Part shown: piece after piece, positions 7,228 to 15,511 of the stretch
How the letters are laid out: each line of letters opens with the position of its first letter
Position numbering within the stretch: position 1 is the first letter of the stretch
DNA from: Lichenicola sp050954785
Lineage (GTDB): Bacteria; Pseudomonadota; Alphaproteobacteria; Acetobacterales; Acetobacteraceae
Length of the DNA stretch: 24,006 bases
Direction of reading: 5' to 3'
Assembly: GCA_050954785.1 (NCBI GenBank)
Contig: JBPBQO010000114.1
Span: 1-24,006 of the forward strand
Program-made: the position numbers and the translations under genes
The notes under the pieces: generated by a model
Told to the model about the DNA's origin: nothing
The model's database searches: none
The model's input: only the letters and a program-made list of their open reading frames with translations

Positions 7228-7251
7228 CCGACCCGACGAGCATCGGGTCGG
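7228..7251 (-). promoter_or_regulatory. Hairpin overlapping the ribosome site of the HisE-like gene
   Basis: CCGACCCGA (7228-7236) and TCGGGTCGG (7243-7251) are perfect 9-base arms around a 6-base loop. On the minus strand the 3' arm includes the first two Gs of the GGAGG ribosome site (7225-7229) of the HisE-like gene. The hairpin could therefore limit translation, or serve as a factor-assisted terminator for metH, which ends 152 bases upstream. No T tract follows. Confidence 0.45.
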
Positions 7252-7403
7252 TCGTGCGTCAGGCGGCCATGTACGCCTTGCCCAAAACAATGTCCGGTCC
7301 GGCCCTAGGGCGGGTCGAACCCGGCAGTCGTGTCGTTTGGTCCAGCGTCGCCGATACGCGGCGAAATTCTAACAGAACGTCAGTGACCGCAACTGCGGAC
7401 CGG

Positions 7404-10400
7404 TCAGATGGAAAAGTACTTCGCCTCCCGGTTGAAGATCACCAGGGCGCTGGTGGATTGCTCCGGATGCAGCTGCCATTCGTCCGACAGCGACACCCCG
7501 ACCCGGCTCGCATCGAGCAGTCGCAGCAGCGGCTCCTGATCCTCGAGTTTCGGGCAGGCCGGGTAGCCGTACGAGTAGCGCGAGCCGCGGTAGCCCTGGG
7601 ACAGCAGCTTGTCCATGTCGCGGTCGTCCTCGGCGGCGAAGCCGAGTTCGGCGCGCATCCGCTTGTGGGTGTATTCCGCCATCGCCTCGGCCATCTCGAC
7701 CGACAATCCGTGCAGATAGAGGTAATCCTGGTAGCGGTTCTCCTCGAACCAGACCCGCGCCACGTCGGACGCCTTCTGGCCCACCGTCACCACCTGCAGC
7801 CCGATGACATCGCGCCCGTCCGCGCCACCATCCTCGATGTCGCGCACGAAGTCGGCGATGCAGGCGCCATCCTCGCGCGGCTGTCGTGGCAGGGAGAAGC
7901 GTGCCGCCTCGGTGGTGCCGTCAGGCTCGAACAGGATCAGGTCGTTGCCCTGGCCGGCCGCCTTCCAGTAGCCGTACACCGCCTGCGGCTTCAGGATGTC
8001 CTGCTCGGCGCACAGGGCCAGCATGCGCTTCATCACCGGACGCAGCTCCTGCTTGGCCCAGCCGAGGAAATCGTCCAGCGAGCGGCCCTGCTTCCGGAAG
8101 CCCCACTGGAATTGATACAGGCTGCGCTCGTTGAGGAACGGGATCACCGCGTTCGGCGTCGCCTGAACCACGCGCGGTCCCCAGAACGGCGGCGCCGGTA
8201 CCTCGGCCCCGTCGTTCAGCCGCCGCCGCCGCGACTGGGCGGCCTCGGTATTCACCGGCTGGAACCCGCGCACTTCCGCCTGTTCCGGTGCGCGCTTGTT
8301 CACCCGCGCCTTGCCCTTGCGACGCGACTGGATGGCGCTCAGATAATCCTCGAACTGGCCGGTCGCGACCTTGTCCATCAGCGTCAGCCCGTCGAACGCG
8401 TCGCGCGCATAGGCGACACGGCCGACCCCGCCGTCGGTTCCGGTATAGGCGGCGACGCATTCCTCCTCAACATAGTTGCGGGTCAGCGCCGCACCACCCA
8501 GCAGCACCGGTACGTCGAGCCCCTGGCGCGCCATTTCCGCGAGGTTCTCGCGCATCACCACGGTCGATTTCACCAGCAGCCCGGACATGCCGATCGCGTC
8601 CGCCTTGTGCTCGCGGGCGGCGGCGATCATGTCGGCCAGCGGCACCTTGATGCCCAGATTCCAGACCCGATAGCCGTTGTTGGTCAGGATGATGTCGACC
8701 AGGTTCTTGCCGATGTCGTGCACGTCGCCCTTCACCGTCGCCAGCACGATGGTGCCGCGCTGCTGGCCCTCGGTGCGCTCCATGTGTGGTTCGAGATGCG
8801 CCACCGCCGCCTTCATGGTTTCGGCCGACTGCAGCACGAACGGGAGCTGCATCTTGCCCGAGCCGAACAGCTCGCCGACGGTCTTCATGCCGTCGAGCAG
8901 GATGGTGTTGATGATCTCCAGCGGCGGCATCTTCGCCATCGCCTCGTCGAGCTCGGCTTCCAGGCCCTTGCGGTCGCCATCGACGATCCGGTCGCGTAGT
9001 CGTTCCTCGACCGTCTCGGCCCGCACCTTCTTGGTGGCCTCGGATGCCTTGCGGTCGGCGAACAGCTCCAGCAGCCGCTTCAGCGGATCGTAATCCTCGC
9101 GTCTGCGGTCGAAGATCAGGTCGTTGGCGACCTGCACCTCCTCCGGCGCGATCAGGTGCAGCGGCCGGATCTTGCTGACATGCACGATCGCGCCGGACAT
9201 GCCGGCCTTGACCGCGAGATCGAGAAACACCGAGTTCAGCACCGCGCGCGCCGCGGGGTTGAGCCCGAACGAGATGTTGGACAGGCCGAGAATGATCTGG
9301 ATGTCGGGGAAGCGGTCGCGGATCAACCGGATCCCCTCCAGCGTCCAGGCGCCGAGCTTGCGGTCATCCTCGCTGCCGGTCGCCACGGTGAAGGTCAGCG
9401 GGTCGATCATCAGGTCGGATTGCGGCAGCCCGTGCTTGTCGCAGGCGAACGCGACCAGGCGCTCGGCGATGCGCAGCTTGTCCTCGGGCGTCTTTGCCAT
9501 CCCCACCTCGTCGATGGTTAGCGCGATGACCGCGGCGCCGAACTTACGGGCGAGGAGCAGCCGGTCGGTAGCCGGCTTCTCGCCATCCTCGAAATTGATC
9601 GAGTTGATAATCGCCTTGCCGCCATGCAGCTTGAGTGCGCTTTCGAGCACCGGCGTCTCGGTGCTGTCGATCACCAGCGGCGCGTTCACCGAGCTGGTGA
9701 AGCGGCGGATCACCTCGTTCATCTCCATGACCTCGTCGCGCCCGACGAACGCGGTGCATACGTCGAGCGCGTTCGAGCCTTCCTCGGCCTGCTCGCGTCC
9801 GACCGAGACGCAGCCGTCCCAGTCCGCGTTCTCCTGCAGCTCGCGCCATTTGCGGGAGCCGTTGGCGTTGCAGCGCTCGCCAATCGAGAAGTAGCTGTTC
9901 TCCTGGCGCAACGGAGTCTGGCTGTAGAGGCTGGCCACCGACGGGATCCAGACCGGCTTGCGGAGTGTCGGCGCGGGCCGGCGGCTCGACCCGGCACGGC
10001 GGCGCAACATCGCGTCCAGCGCCTGGATATGATTGGTGCCGGTGCCGCAGCAGCCGCCGATCAGGTTGAGCCCGTCCTCGTTGATGAAGCGCTCGACCCA
10101 GCTCGCCATCTCGGCCGGCGACAGCGGGTAATGGGTGGCGCCGTCGACCAGCTCGGGCAGGCCGGCATTGGGCTGCACCGATATCAGGCCAGGCCAGTTG
10201 GCGGCCAGCCAGCGCACATGCTCCGACATCTCCTGCGGCCCGGTGGCGCAGTTCAATCCGATCAACGGCACGTCGAGCGCGTGGATGGTGGTGGCCGCCG
10301 CCGCGATATCCGGACCGACCAGCAGCGTGCCGGTGGTCTCGACCGTCACCTGCACGAAGATCGGCGTGTCGATGCCGGCTTCCAGGCGGGCGATCTTGGC

Positions 10401-10919
10401 GCCGTTCACCGCCGCCTTGATCTGCAGCGTGTCCTGGCAGGTCTCGATCAGCAGCGCGTCGACGCCGCCGGCGATCAACCCGCGACATTGCTCGGCAAGT
10501 GCCGCTTCCAGCGGATCGTAGGCGATGTTGCCGAGCGACGGCAGCTTTGTACCCGGCCCGATCGAGCCGACCACATAGCGGTGGCGGCCGTCGGAGAAGC
10601 TGTCGGCGGCCTCGCGGGCCAGCTCGCCGGCGATCCGGTTGATCTCGTGGGTGCGGTCGCCGAGGTCGAACTCGGCCAGGGTGATCGGCGAGCCGCCGAA
10701 GCTGTTGGTTTCGACCATGTCCGCGCCGGCCTCGAAGTAGCCGCGATGGATCTCGCGGACCAGCTCCGGACGGGACAGGTTGAGCACCTCGGTGCAGTTC
10801 TCGCGGTCCCAGTAGTCGCGTTCGACATCGAGATCGAGCATCTGCACGCGGGAGCCCATGCCGCCGTCGCACAGCAGCACCTGGTCCCGGAGGGCGTCGA
10901 GAAGATGGGGTCGAGCCAT
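7404..10919 (-). CDS. metH: Cobalamin-dependent methionine synthase
   Basis: MetH transfers a methyl group from 5-methyltetrahydrofolate to homocysteine through enzyme-bound cobalamin. All four modules are present in 1171 residues, slightly shorter than the E. coli enzyme. The homocysteine domain (about 1-315) has zinc cysteines in GLNCATG and GGCCGTG. The folate domain (about 340-610) has SIGERCNANGSRKW and FEDGEKP. The cobalamin domain has GDVHDIGKNLVD, with H734 as the lower cobalt ligand. The C-terminal reactivation domain has RYSYGYPACP for AdoMet binding. The start at 10919 has AGGA about 6 bases upstream. The 180-base leader shows no SAM, SAH or cobalamin riboswitch that I can recognise. 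The HisE-like, cvpA and purF genes follow on the same strand. Confidence 0.97.
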   Translation of the reverse strand: MARPHLLDALRDQVLLCDGGMGSRVQMLDLDVERDYWDRENCTEVLNLSRPELVREIHRGYFEAGADMVETNSFGGSPITLAEFDLGDRTHEINRIAGELAREAADSFSDGRHRYVVGSIGPGTKLPSLGNIAYDPLEAALAEQCRGLIAGGVDALLIETCQDTLQIKAAVNGAKIARLEAGIDTPIFVQVTVETTGTLLVGPDIAAAATTIHALDVPLIGLNCATGPQEMSEHVRWLAANWPGLISVQPNAGLPELVDGATHYPLSPAEMASWVERFINEDGLNLIGGCCGTGTNHIQALDAMLRRRAGSSRRPAPTLRKPVWIPSVASLYSQTPLRQENSYFSIGERCNANGSRKWRELQENADWDGCVSVGREQAEEGSNALDVCTAFVGRDEVMEMNEVIRRFTSSVNAPLVIDSTETPVLESALKLHGGKAIINSINFEDGEKPATDRLLLARKFGAAVIALTIDEVGMAKTPEDKLRIAERLVAFACDKHGLPQSDLMIDPLTFTVATGSEDDRKLGAWTLEGIRLIRDRFPDIQIILGLSNISFGLNPAARAVLNSVFLDLAVKAGMSGAIVHVSKIRPLHLIAPEEVQVANDLIFDRRREDYDPLKRLLELFADRKASEATKKVRAETVEERLRDRIVDGDRKGLEAELDEAMAKMPPLEIINTILLDGMKTVGELFGSGKMQLPFVLQSAETMKAAVAHLEPHMERTEGQQRGTIVLATVKGDVHDIGKNLVDIILTNNGYRVWNLGIKVPLADMIAAAREHKADAIGMSGLLVKSTVVMRENLAEMARQGLDVPVLLGGAALTRNYVEEECVAAYTGTDGGVGRVAYARDAFDGLTLMDKVATGQFEDYLSAIQSRRKGKARVNKRAPEQAEVRGFQPVNTEAAQSRRRRLNDGAEVPAPPFWGPRVVQATPNAVIPFLNERSLYQFQWGFRKQGRSLDDFLGWAKQELRPVMKRMLALCAEQDILKPQAVYGYWKAAGQGNDLILFEPDGTTEAARFSLPRQPREDGACIADFVRDIEDGGADGRDVIGLQVVTVGQKASDVARVWFEENRYQDYLYLHGLSVEMAEAMAEYTHKRMRAELGFAAEDDRDMDKLLSQGYRGSRYSYGYPACPKLEDQEPLLRLLDASRVGVSLSDEWQLHPEQSTSALVIFNREAKYFSI

Positions 10920-11100
10920 GGTATCCTGTCAGGCTGGGGCGGTCGCTACGGTGCGGCGGCACGTCGGATCGACAGGCCTTCGCTGATAGATAGGGCGCAA
11001 GCGGTTCTCACAAGGCCGGTGCCCTGTGTCCAGCGTCGGCGCTGCACATATGACCAGCGTGGTGACGCTCGGATGACACCGGAAGCGATAGGAGGCGCCG

Positions 11101-11547
11101 ATGCTGCTCGATGCACGCATTCCATTGAGGATCGTGACCGGCACCGCGGCAGGCTCCTGCGGGACGCCGGGTCGATGCCCGGCCGGCCTGATCGAACCCG
11201 ATATCTGGACCGTGCTGGTCGCATCCATGGCAGATCGGGTGTCGTTGTCGCTGCCGGTCGAAGGGTGGGCAGCGGTCAGCATCCTGCAACCGGAACCGGA
11301 GGCTGAACTGGCTCACTTTACGGTGACCGGACATGCCACAGGTTGTGCTTGCTGCGTCGCCCGGCCACTGCTGGCAAGGCTGCTGTCGGAGCTGTTCCAG
11401 CAGCGCGGACGAGGAACATTGCCATTGTTTCGCCGGGTTTTATTGGTGATATCGGCATCCGCCGAGGACGGCATAAGGCGGGTGGCGGCGGGCGACAGGC
11501 TGGTCTCGGCATTGTTCCGATTGGAGCAACAGCAAGGAACAAATTGA
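11101..11547 (+). CDS. Small protein resembling a decayed COG0523 (CobW-type) GTPase
   Basis: This is a 148-residue protein with a strong ribosome site (AGGAGG, 5 bases before ATG), so it is probably expressed. Its start, IPLRIVTGTAAGSCGTP, resembles the opening strand and P-loop of COG0523 metal-chaperone GTPases, but the GxxGxGKT lysine is absent. The second half, GCACCVARPLLARLLSELF then RGRGTLPLFRRVLLVISASAED, follows the family's GCxCC metal motif and the RVVIETTGLADP strand, here without the switch residues. The linking region is not conserved. GTP hydrolysis is therefore unlikely, while C82, C84 and C85 could still bind a metal. It diverges from metH, a cobalamin enzyme. The family link is made by eye and could be wrong; it may be an unrelated cysteine-motif protein. 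Confidence 0.6.
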   Translation: MLLDARIPLRIVTGTAAGSCGTPGRCPAGLIEPDIWTVLVASMADRVSLSLPVEGWAAVSILQPEPEAELAHFTVTGHATGCACCVARPLLARLLSELFQQRGRGTLPLFRRVLLVISASAEDGIRRVAAGDRLVSALFRLEQQQGTN

Positions 11548-11558
11548 TCCGTTTCCGG

Positions 11559-11576
11559 ACCATTGCATGCTATGGT
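11559..11576. promoter_or_regulatory. 18-base near-perfect palindrome upstream of the type I secretion genes
   Basis: ACCATTGCATGCTATGGT pairs with its own complement at all but one base pair (T-T at the sixth position). It lies 87 bases before the GTG start of the ABC transporter, where an operator would be expected. No regulator gene is adjacent. Confidence 0.35.
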
Positions 11577-11662
11577 TGTTACTATTGGCCACGTAAGTGG
11601 CGGCTGCGCCTACCGCTCGGGGAGGGTCCTGAACCCGGCGGCGACCTGACCAAGGAGATCCT

Positions 11663-13930
11663 GTGGATCAACGCGACGACAACGCCGGTGACGTCGGCAT
11701 TCCGCCGGATGCACCTGCTGCCGGGCATAGTGTCAAAATGCCCGAGCCATTGCTGGTCCGCCTCCGCGCGGTCATGGCCGCGTCGAAGTACCACGGTGTG
11801 GAGCTGGACCCGAAAACCTTCCGGGCCGAGCCGAACGAGCCGTCTCCGTCGCCAGCCACGCTGGTGCGCTGGCTGGATGACCAGGGCATGGTCGCCAAGG
11901 GCATGCACCTGAAATGGCGCTACCTGCTGCGTATGTTCAACACCCCGCCGGTCGTGCTGATGTTCAAGGACGGCTCGGCCGGCCTGTTCATCTCCGCCGA
12001 TTATTCGCGTGGTGTTGTCTGGCTGCGCGACCCGATGGGCGACGAGGGCGATCCGCTCGTCGCGGTGGACGAGTTGCGGCTGTCGCAGGTCTGGACCGGC
12101 GACGTGCTGCTGATTCGCCGTTCCCGCACCCAGGCTGAATCCGAGTCGCCGGTCGACATACGCTGGCTGACGCGCGTCGTGATGCGCGAGAAGAAGTCGC
12201 TCCGCGACATCGCGCTGTCCTCGATGGTGCTGTCCGTGCTCACCATCCTGCCCGCCTTGATCATCATGCAGGTCATCAACAAGGTAATCGGCCAGCATTC
12301 GATGGCGACCTTGTTCTCGATCGTGATGATCATGGTCACCATCACCTTCTACGAGACGCTGCTCAGCTACGCCCGGCGCGAGCTGGTGCTGGTCATGACC
12401 GCACGCATCGACAGCCGGATCAGCATCCACATCTTCAACCGGCTGCTGTCTCTGCCGCTGGAGTATTTCGAGCGGCAGCAGGCCGGTAACGTGATCGGCC
12501 GGGTCATGGCGATCTACAAGGTCCGCGACTTCATGACGGGGTCGCTGCTGCGCACCTTCCTCGACATGTTCACCCTGGTGCTGATCCTGCCGTTCCTGTT
12601 CTTCCTGAACGCGACCCTGGCCTGGATGGTGCTTGCCGCCGCCGGTGCGATCGGCCTGATCGTGGTCATCTTCATGGGGCCGGTCGCCTACTACGTGGGC
12701 CGTGTGACCGGTGCCGAGATGGCGCGTGGCGCGGTCCTCTACGAGTCCATTGCCGGTATCCGCACCCTGAAGACGCTGGCGCTCGAGCCGGCCCGTCGCC
12801 AGGAGTGGGACGAAAAGACCGCCGAAGTCACCCGCTGGAAGCTCGCTGCCGGCCGCATGAGCAACTGGCCGCAAACCATCATCATGCCGATCGAGATGTT
12901 CATCAGCCGCGGCGTGCTGCTGGTCGGTGCCTATCTCGCGCTGAGCGACACCACCGGCGGTGCCGTCGGCGCCGGCGGACTGGTCGCGTTCATGATGCTC
13001 GGCGGACGCGTGGCCTCGCCTCTGGTCGGCTTCGCCCGCCTGCTCGAGGATTTCACCGAGGTCCGCTCGTCGCTCGAGCAGGCCGGATCGGTGCTGAACA
13101 ACCCGACCGAAACCCGGGCGCTGACCACCGGCATGCGGCCCAAGATCGAGGGCGCGCTGTCGTTCATCGACGTGAACTTCGCCTATCCGGGTTCGCCGAC
13201 CAAGGCGCTGGACGGCGTCGACTTCGAAATCCCGGCCGGCACCATGCTGGGCGTGGTCGGCCGAAGCGGCTCGGGCAAGTCGACCCTGACCCGCCTGCTG
13301 CAGGGTGTCAGCCGGAACTACACCGGCTACCTGAAGCTCGACGGCATCGATATGCGCGAGATCAACCTGAACCATCTGCGCCGCTCCTTCGGCGTGGTGC
13401 TGCAGGACAACTTCCTGTTCCGCGGCACGATCCGCGACAACATCACCGCCGGCCGTCCCGGCCTGACCCTGGACGACGTGGTGCAGGCCGCCCGGCTCGC
13501 CGGCGCCGAGGAGTTCATCGAGCGCATGCCGGCCGGCTACGAGACCTTCATCGAGGAAGGCTCGACCAACATCTCCGGTGGCCAGAAGCAGCGCCTGGCG
13601 ATCGCCCGCGCGCTGATTTCCGATCCGCGGCTGCTGATCTTGGACGAGGCCACCTCGGCGCTCGATCCGGAGAGCGAGGCACTGGTCAACGCCAACCTGC
13701 AGCGTATCGGCAAGGGCCGGACGATGGTCATCGTGTCCCATCGTCTGTCGTCGCTGGTGGATTGCGACCAGATCCTGGTCATGGAGCAGGGCAAGGTGGA
13801 CGACATCGCCCCGCATGACGTGCTGGTCGAGCGCTGCGCCATCTATCGCCAACTCTGGCTGCAGCAGAACCGCCACATGAACCCTGACCGTAATGCCGGC
13901 CCGGCTCCCATGCTCGCCGAGGGAGACTAA
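11663..13930 (+). CDS. Type I secretion ABC transporter with C39-like (inactive) N-terminal domain
   Basis: This 755-residue inner-membrane exporter is of the HlyB/PrtD class. Residues about 28-155 resemble a C39 peptidase-like domain, but no catalytic cysteine is present, so it would bind rather than cut the substrate. Membrane helices occupy about 170-460, including MVLSVLTILPALIIMQVI and LVLILPFLFFL. The nucleotide-binding domain has Walker A GRSGSGKST (about 533-541), the signature ISGGQKQRL (about 636), Walker B LLILDEATSALD and the H-loop VSHR. The start is GTG at 11663, with AAGGAG five bases upstream. The HlyD-type adaptor gene follows 2 bases after the stop, which makes co-translation likely. 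A cleavable double-glycine leader substrate is not expected; a protein with a C-terminal signal fits better. Confidence 0.93.
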   Translation: MDQRDDNAGDVGIPPDAPAAGHSVKMPEPLLVRLRAVMAASKYHGVELDPKTFRAEPNEPSPSPATLVRWLDDQGMVAKGMHLKWRYLLRMFNTPPVVLMFKDGSAGLFISADYSRGVVWLRDPMGDEGDPLVAVDELRLSQVWTGDVLLIRRSRTQAESESPVDIRWLTRVVMREKKSLRDIALSSMVLSVLTILPALIIMQVINKVIGQHSMATLFSIVMIMVTITFYETLLSYARRELVLVMTARIDSRISIHIFNRLLSLPLEYFERQQAGNVIGRVMAIYKVRDFMTGSLLRTFLDMFTLVLILPFLFFLNATLAWMVLAAAGAIGLIVVIFMGPVAYYVGRVTGAEMARGAVLYESIAGIRTLKTLALEPARRQEWDEKTAEVTRWKLAAGRMSNWPQTIIMPIEMFISRGVLLVGAYLALSDTTGGAVGAGGLVAFMMLGGRVASPLVGFARLLEDFTEVRSSLEQAGSVLNNPTETRALTTGMRPKIEGALSFIDVNFAYPGSPTKALDGVDFEIPAGTMLGVVGRSGSGKSTLTRLLQGVSRNYTGYLKLDGIDMREINLNHLRRSFGVVLQDNFLFRGTIRDNITAGRPGLTLDDVVQAARLAGAEEFIERMPAGYETFIEEGSTNISGGQKQRLAIARALISDPRLLILDEATSALDPESEALVNANLQRIGKGRTMVIVSHRLSSLVDCDQILVMEQGKVDDIAPHDVLVERCAIYRQLWLQQNRHMNPDRNAGPAPMLAEGD

Positions 13931-13932
13931 TC

Positions 13933-15381
13933 ATGAGTGGCTCTACCGATATCGTCACTCAGGGCCCGGGCGAGACGCCCGGCCGCAAACTTGCCGTACG
14001 CAAGCGTCGCAATGACGACGACATGCCTCCGGCACTGCTGGAATTCCATTCCCCCAGTGCCGCCATCGCCTCAATGCCGCCGACACCGTCGGCCCGCTAC
14101 ATCACCTGGATCATTTCCTCGATGTCGTTGGCCGGGCTGCTGGTGCTGGCGCTGTTTCCGATCGATCGCGTCGTCACCGTCTCCGGTGCTCTCGTGCCCA
14201 CGGTTCCGACCATGGTCATCCAGCCGCTCGCGACATCCATCATCCGCTCGATCGACGTGCGCGAAGGCGATGTGGTCCATAAGGGCCAGATCCTCGCCCA
14301 TCTCGATCCCACCTCCAGCGATGCCGACGTCACGAACCTGTTGGGCCAGACGCAAAGCTTTCAGGCCGAGGTCGATCGCCTGACGGCCGAGGTAACCGGC
14401 AAGGATTACGCGGTCGATTCGAAAAATCCGGCTTCGACCCAGCAGGAAGCGATTTTCTTGCGCCGGAAGTCGCAGAACATCGCCAAGCTGACCGACTACG
14501 ACCAGCAGATTGCCGGATTGCAGAGCGACCAGGTGGGCTATCAGGCAAGTGCCGCGATGTATGCGGGACGCGTCAAGGTGGCATCCGACGTGCACAACAT
14601 GCGGGTGCAGCTCCAGAAGGACCAGGTCGGCAGCCGGTTGAACTCGCTGGCGTCGCAGGACGACCTGATGGAGGTGGAGCGTTCGCAGCTTACCGCGCAG
14701 CAGAGCGCCACCTCGGCGCGCAACAAGCTGAATGCGATGGTCGCCGAGCGTGACGAATACGTGCAGAGCAGCAAGGCGCAGACGTACCAGGACCTGACCG
14801 ACGCGCAGCGCAAGCTTTACGACGCAAGCGGTTCATACACGAAGGCCAACCTGGCCAGCACCCTGAACGTGATGATCGCCGACCGGGATGCCGTAGTGCT
14901 CAACATCGCCAGGGTGTCCACCGGATCGGTGATCAGTGCGGCCCAGCAGTTCATGACGCTGATCCCGCTCGATGCGCCGCTTGAAATTCAGGCCCGGCTC
15001 AACGCCGACCAAGCCGGCTACGTGAAGATCGGCGACAGCGCCAACATCAAGTTCCAGACCTTTGCCTACACGCAGTATGGCGGCGCCGTGGGCACGGTCA
15101 CCAACATCAGCGCCGATGCATTTTCGCAGGATCAGACCGAGGCGTCCTCGTCCAGCGCGCCGGCGAACGGGCTGACCACGCCGGGCGGCACCGCCACGCC
15201 GTTCTACAGGATTCGCATCCGGATCGATAAATACACGCTGCATGACGTACCGAAGTTCTTCAAGCCGACGCCGGGCATGATCGTCGCGTCGGACATCAAC
15301 ATCGGCAAGCGGACCATCCTGCAGTTTCTGTTGAGCACGGTCATCCCGACCGCGACCGAAGGAATGCGCGACCCAGGCTGA
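13933..15381 (+). CDS. HlyD-family periplasmic adaptor of type I secretion
   Basis: This 482-residue membrane-fusion protein links the ABC transporter to an outer-membrane channel. A basic cytoplasmic N-terminus (KLAVRKRRNDD) precedes one membrane helix at about residues 56-77 (YITWIISSMSLAGLLVLALF). Next come the lipoyl-like strand pair around VSGALVPTVPTMVIQPLATS and IDVREGDVVHKGQILAHLDP, a long coiled-coil region rich in Gln and Ala (about 135-310), and a beta-barrel region with IQARLNADQAGYVKIGD. The C-terminal TPGMIVASDINIGKRTILQF is the usual HlyD ending. The ATG is 2 bases after the ABC transporter stop. The outer-membrane component is not in the window and would be encoded elsewhere. 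Confidence 0.93.
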   Translation: MSGSTDIVTQGPGETPGRKLAVRKRRNDDDMPPALLEFHSPSAAIASMPPTPSARYITWIISSMSLAGLLVLALFPIDRVVTVSGALVPTVPTMVIQPLATSIIRSIDVREGDVVHKGQILAHLDPTSSDADVTNLLGQTQSFQAEVDRLTAEVTGKDYAVDSKNPASTQQEAIFLRRKSQNIAKLTDYDQQIAGLQSDQVGYQASAAMYAGRVKVASDVHNMRVQLQKDQVGSRLNSLASQDDLMEVERSQLTAQQSATSARNKLNAMVAERDEYVQSSKAQTYQDLTDAQRKLYDASGSYTKANLASTLNVMIADRDAVVLNIARVSTGSVISAAQQFMTLIPLDAPLEIQARLNADQAGYVKIGDSANIKFQTFAYTQYGGAVGTVTNISADAFSQDQTEASSSSAPANGLTTPGGTATPFYRIRIRIDKYTLHDVPKFFKPTPGMIVASDINIGKRTILQFLLSTVIPTATEGMRDPG

Positions 15382-15390
15382 TCGTTTCGT

Positions 15391-15411
15391 CCGGACGCAG
15401 TCGACGTCCGG
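15391..15411. terminator. Hairpin after the HlyD-type gene
   Basis: CCGGACG (15391-15397) and CGTCCGG (15405-15411) form a perfect 7-base stem around a 7-base loop, starting 9 bases after the HlyD stop. No T tract follows, so termination would be partial or factor-assisted. Confidence 0.4.
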
Positions 15412-15430
15412 GATAGTCTCCGCACAGCCT

Positions 15431-15456
15431 GAAGCATGATCCGTCGATCGTGCTTC
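15431..15456. promoter_or_regulatory. 11-bp hairpin in the Sel1 gene leader
   Basis: GAAGCATGATC (15431-15441) and GATCGTGCTTC (15446-15456) pair over 11 positions, with one G-T wobble, around the tetraloop CGTC. It lies 55 bases before the Sel1-repeat gene. It may be a second terminator part after hlyD, an RNA-stabilising element or an operator. Confidence 0.35.
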
Positions 15457-15511
15457 ACGGCCTGCGGACTCGTCACCGACCTCCTATTTTCAAAGGCTGA
15501 TCCAAGGTCCG

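Noticed and set aside
10920..11100. Possible SAH, SAM-II or cobalamin riboswitch in the metH leader.
   Set aside because: Several GACGCTGG-like repeats occur, but I could not match the conserved cores of these riboswitches. A covariance search would be decisive.
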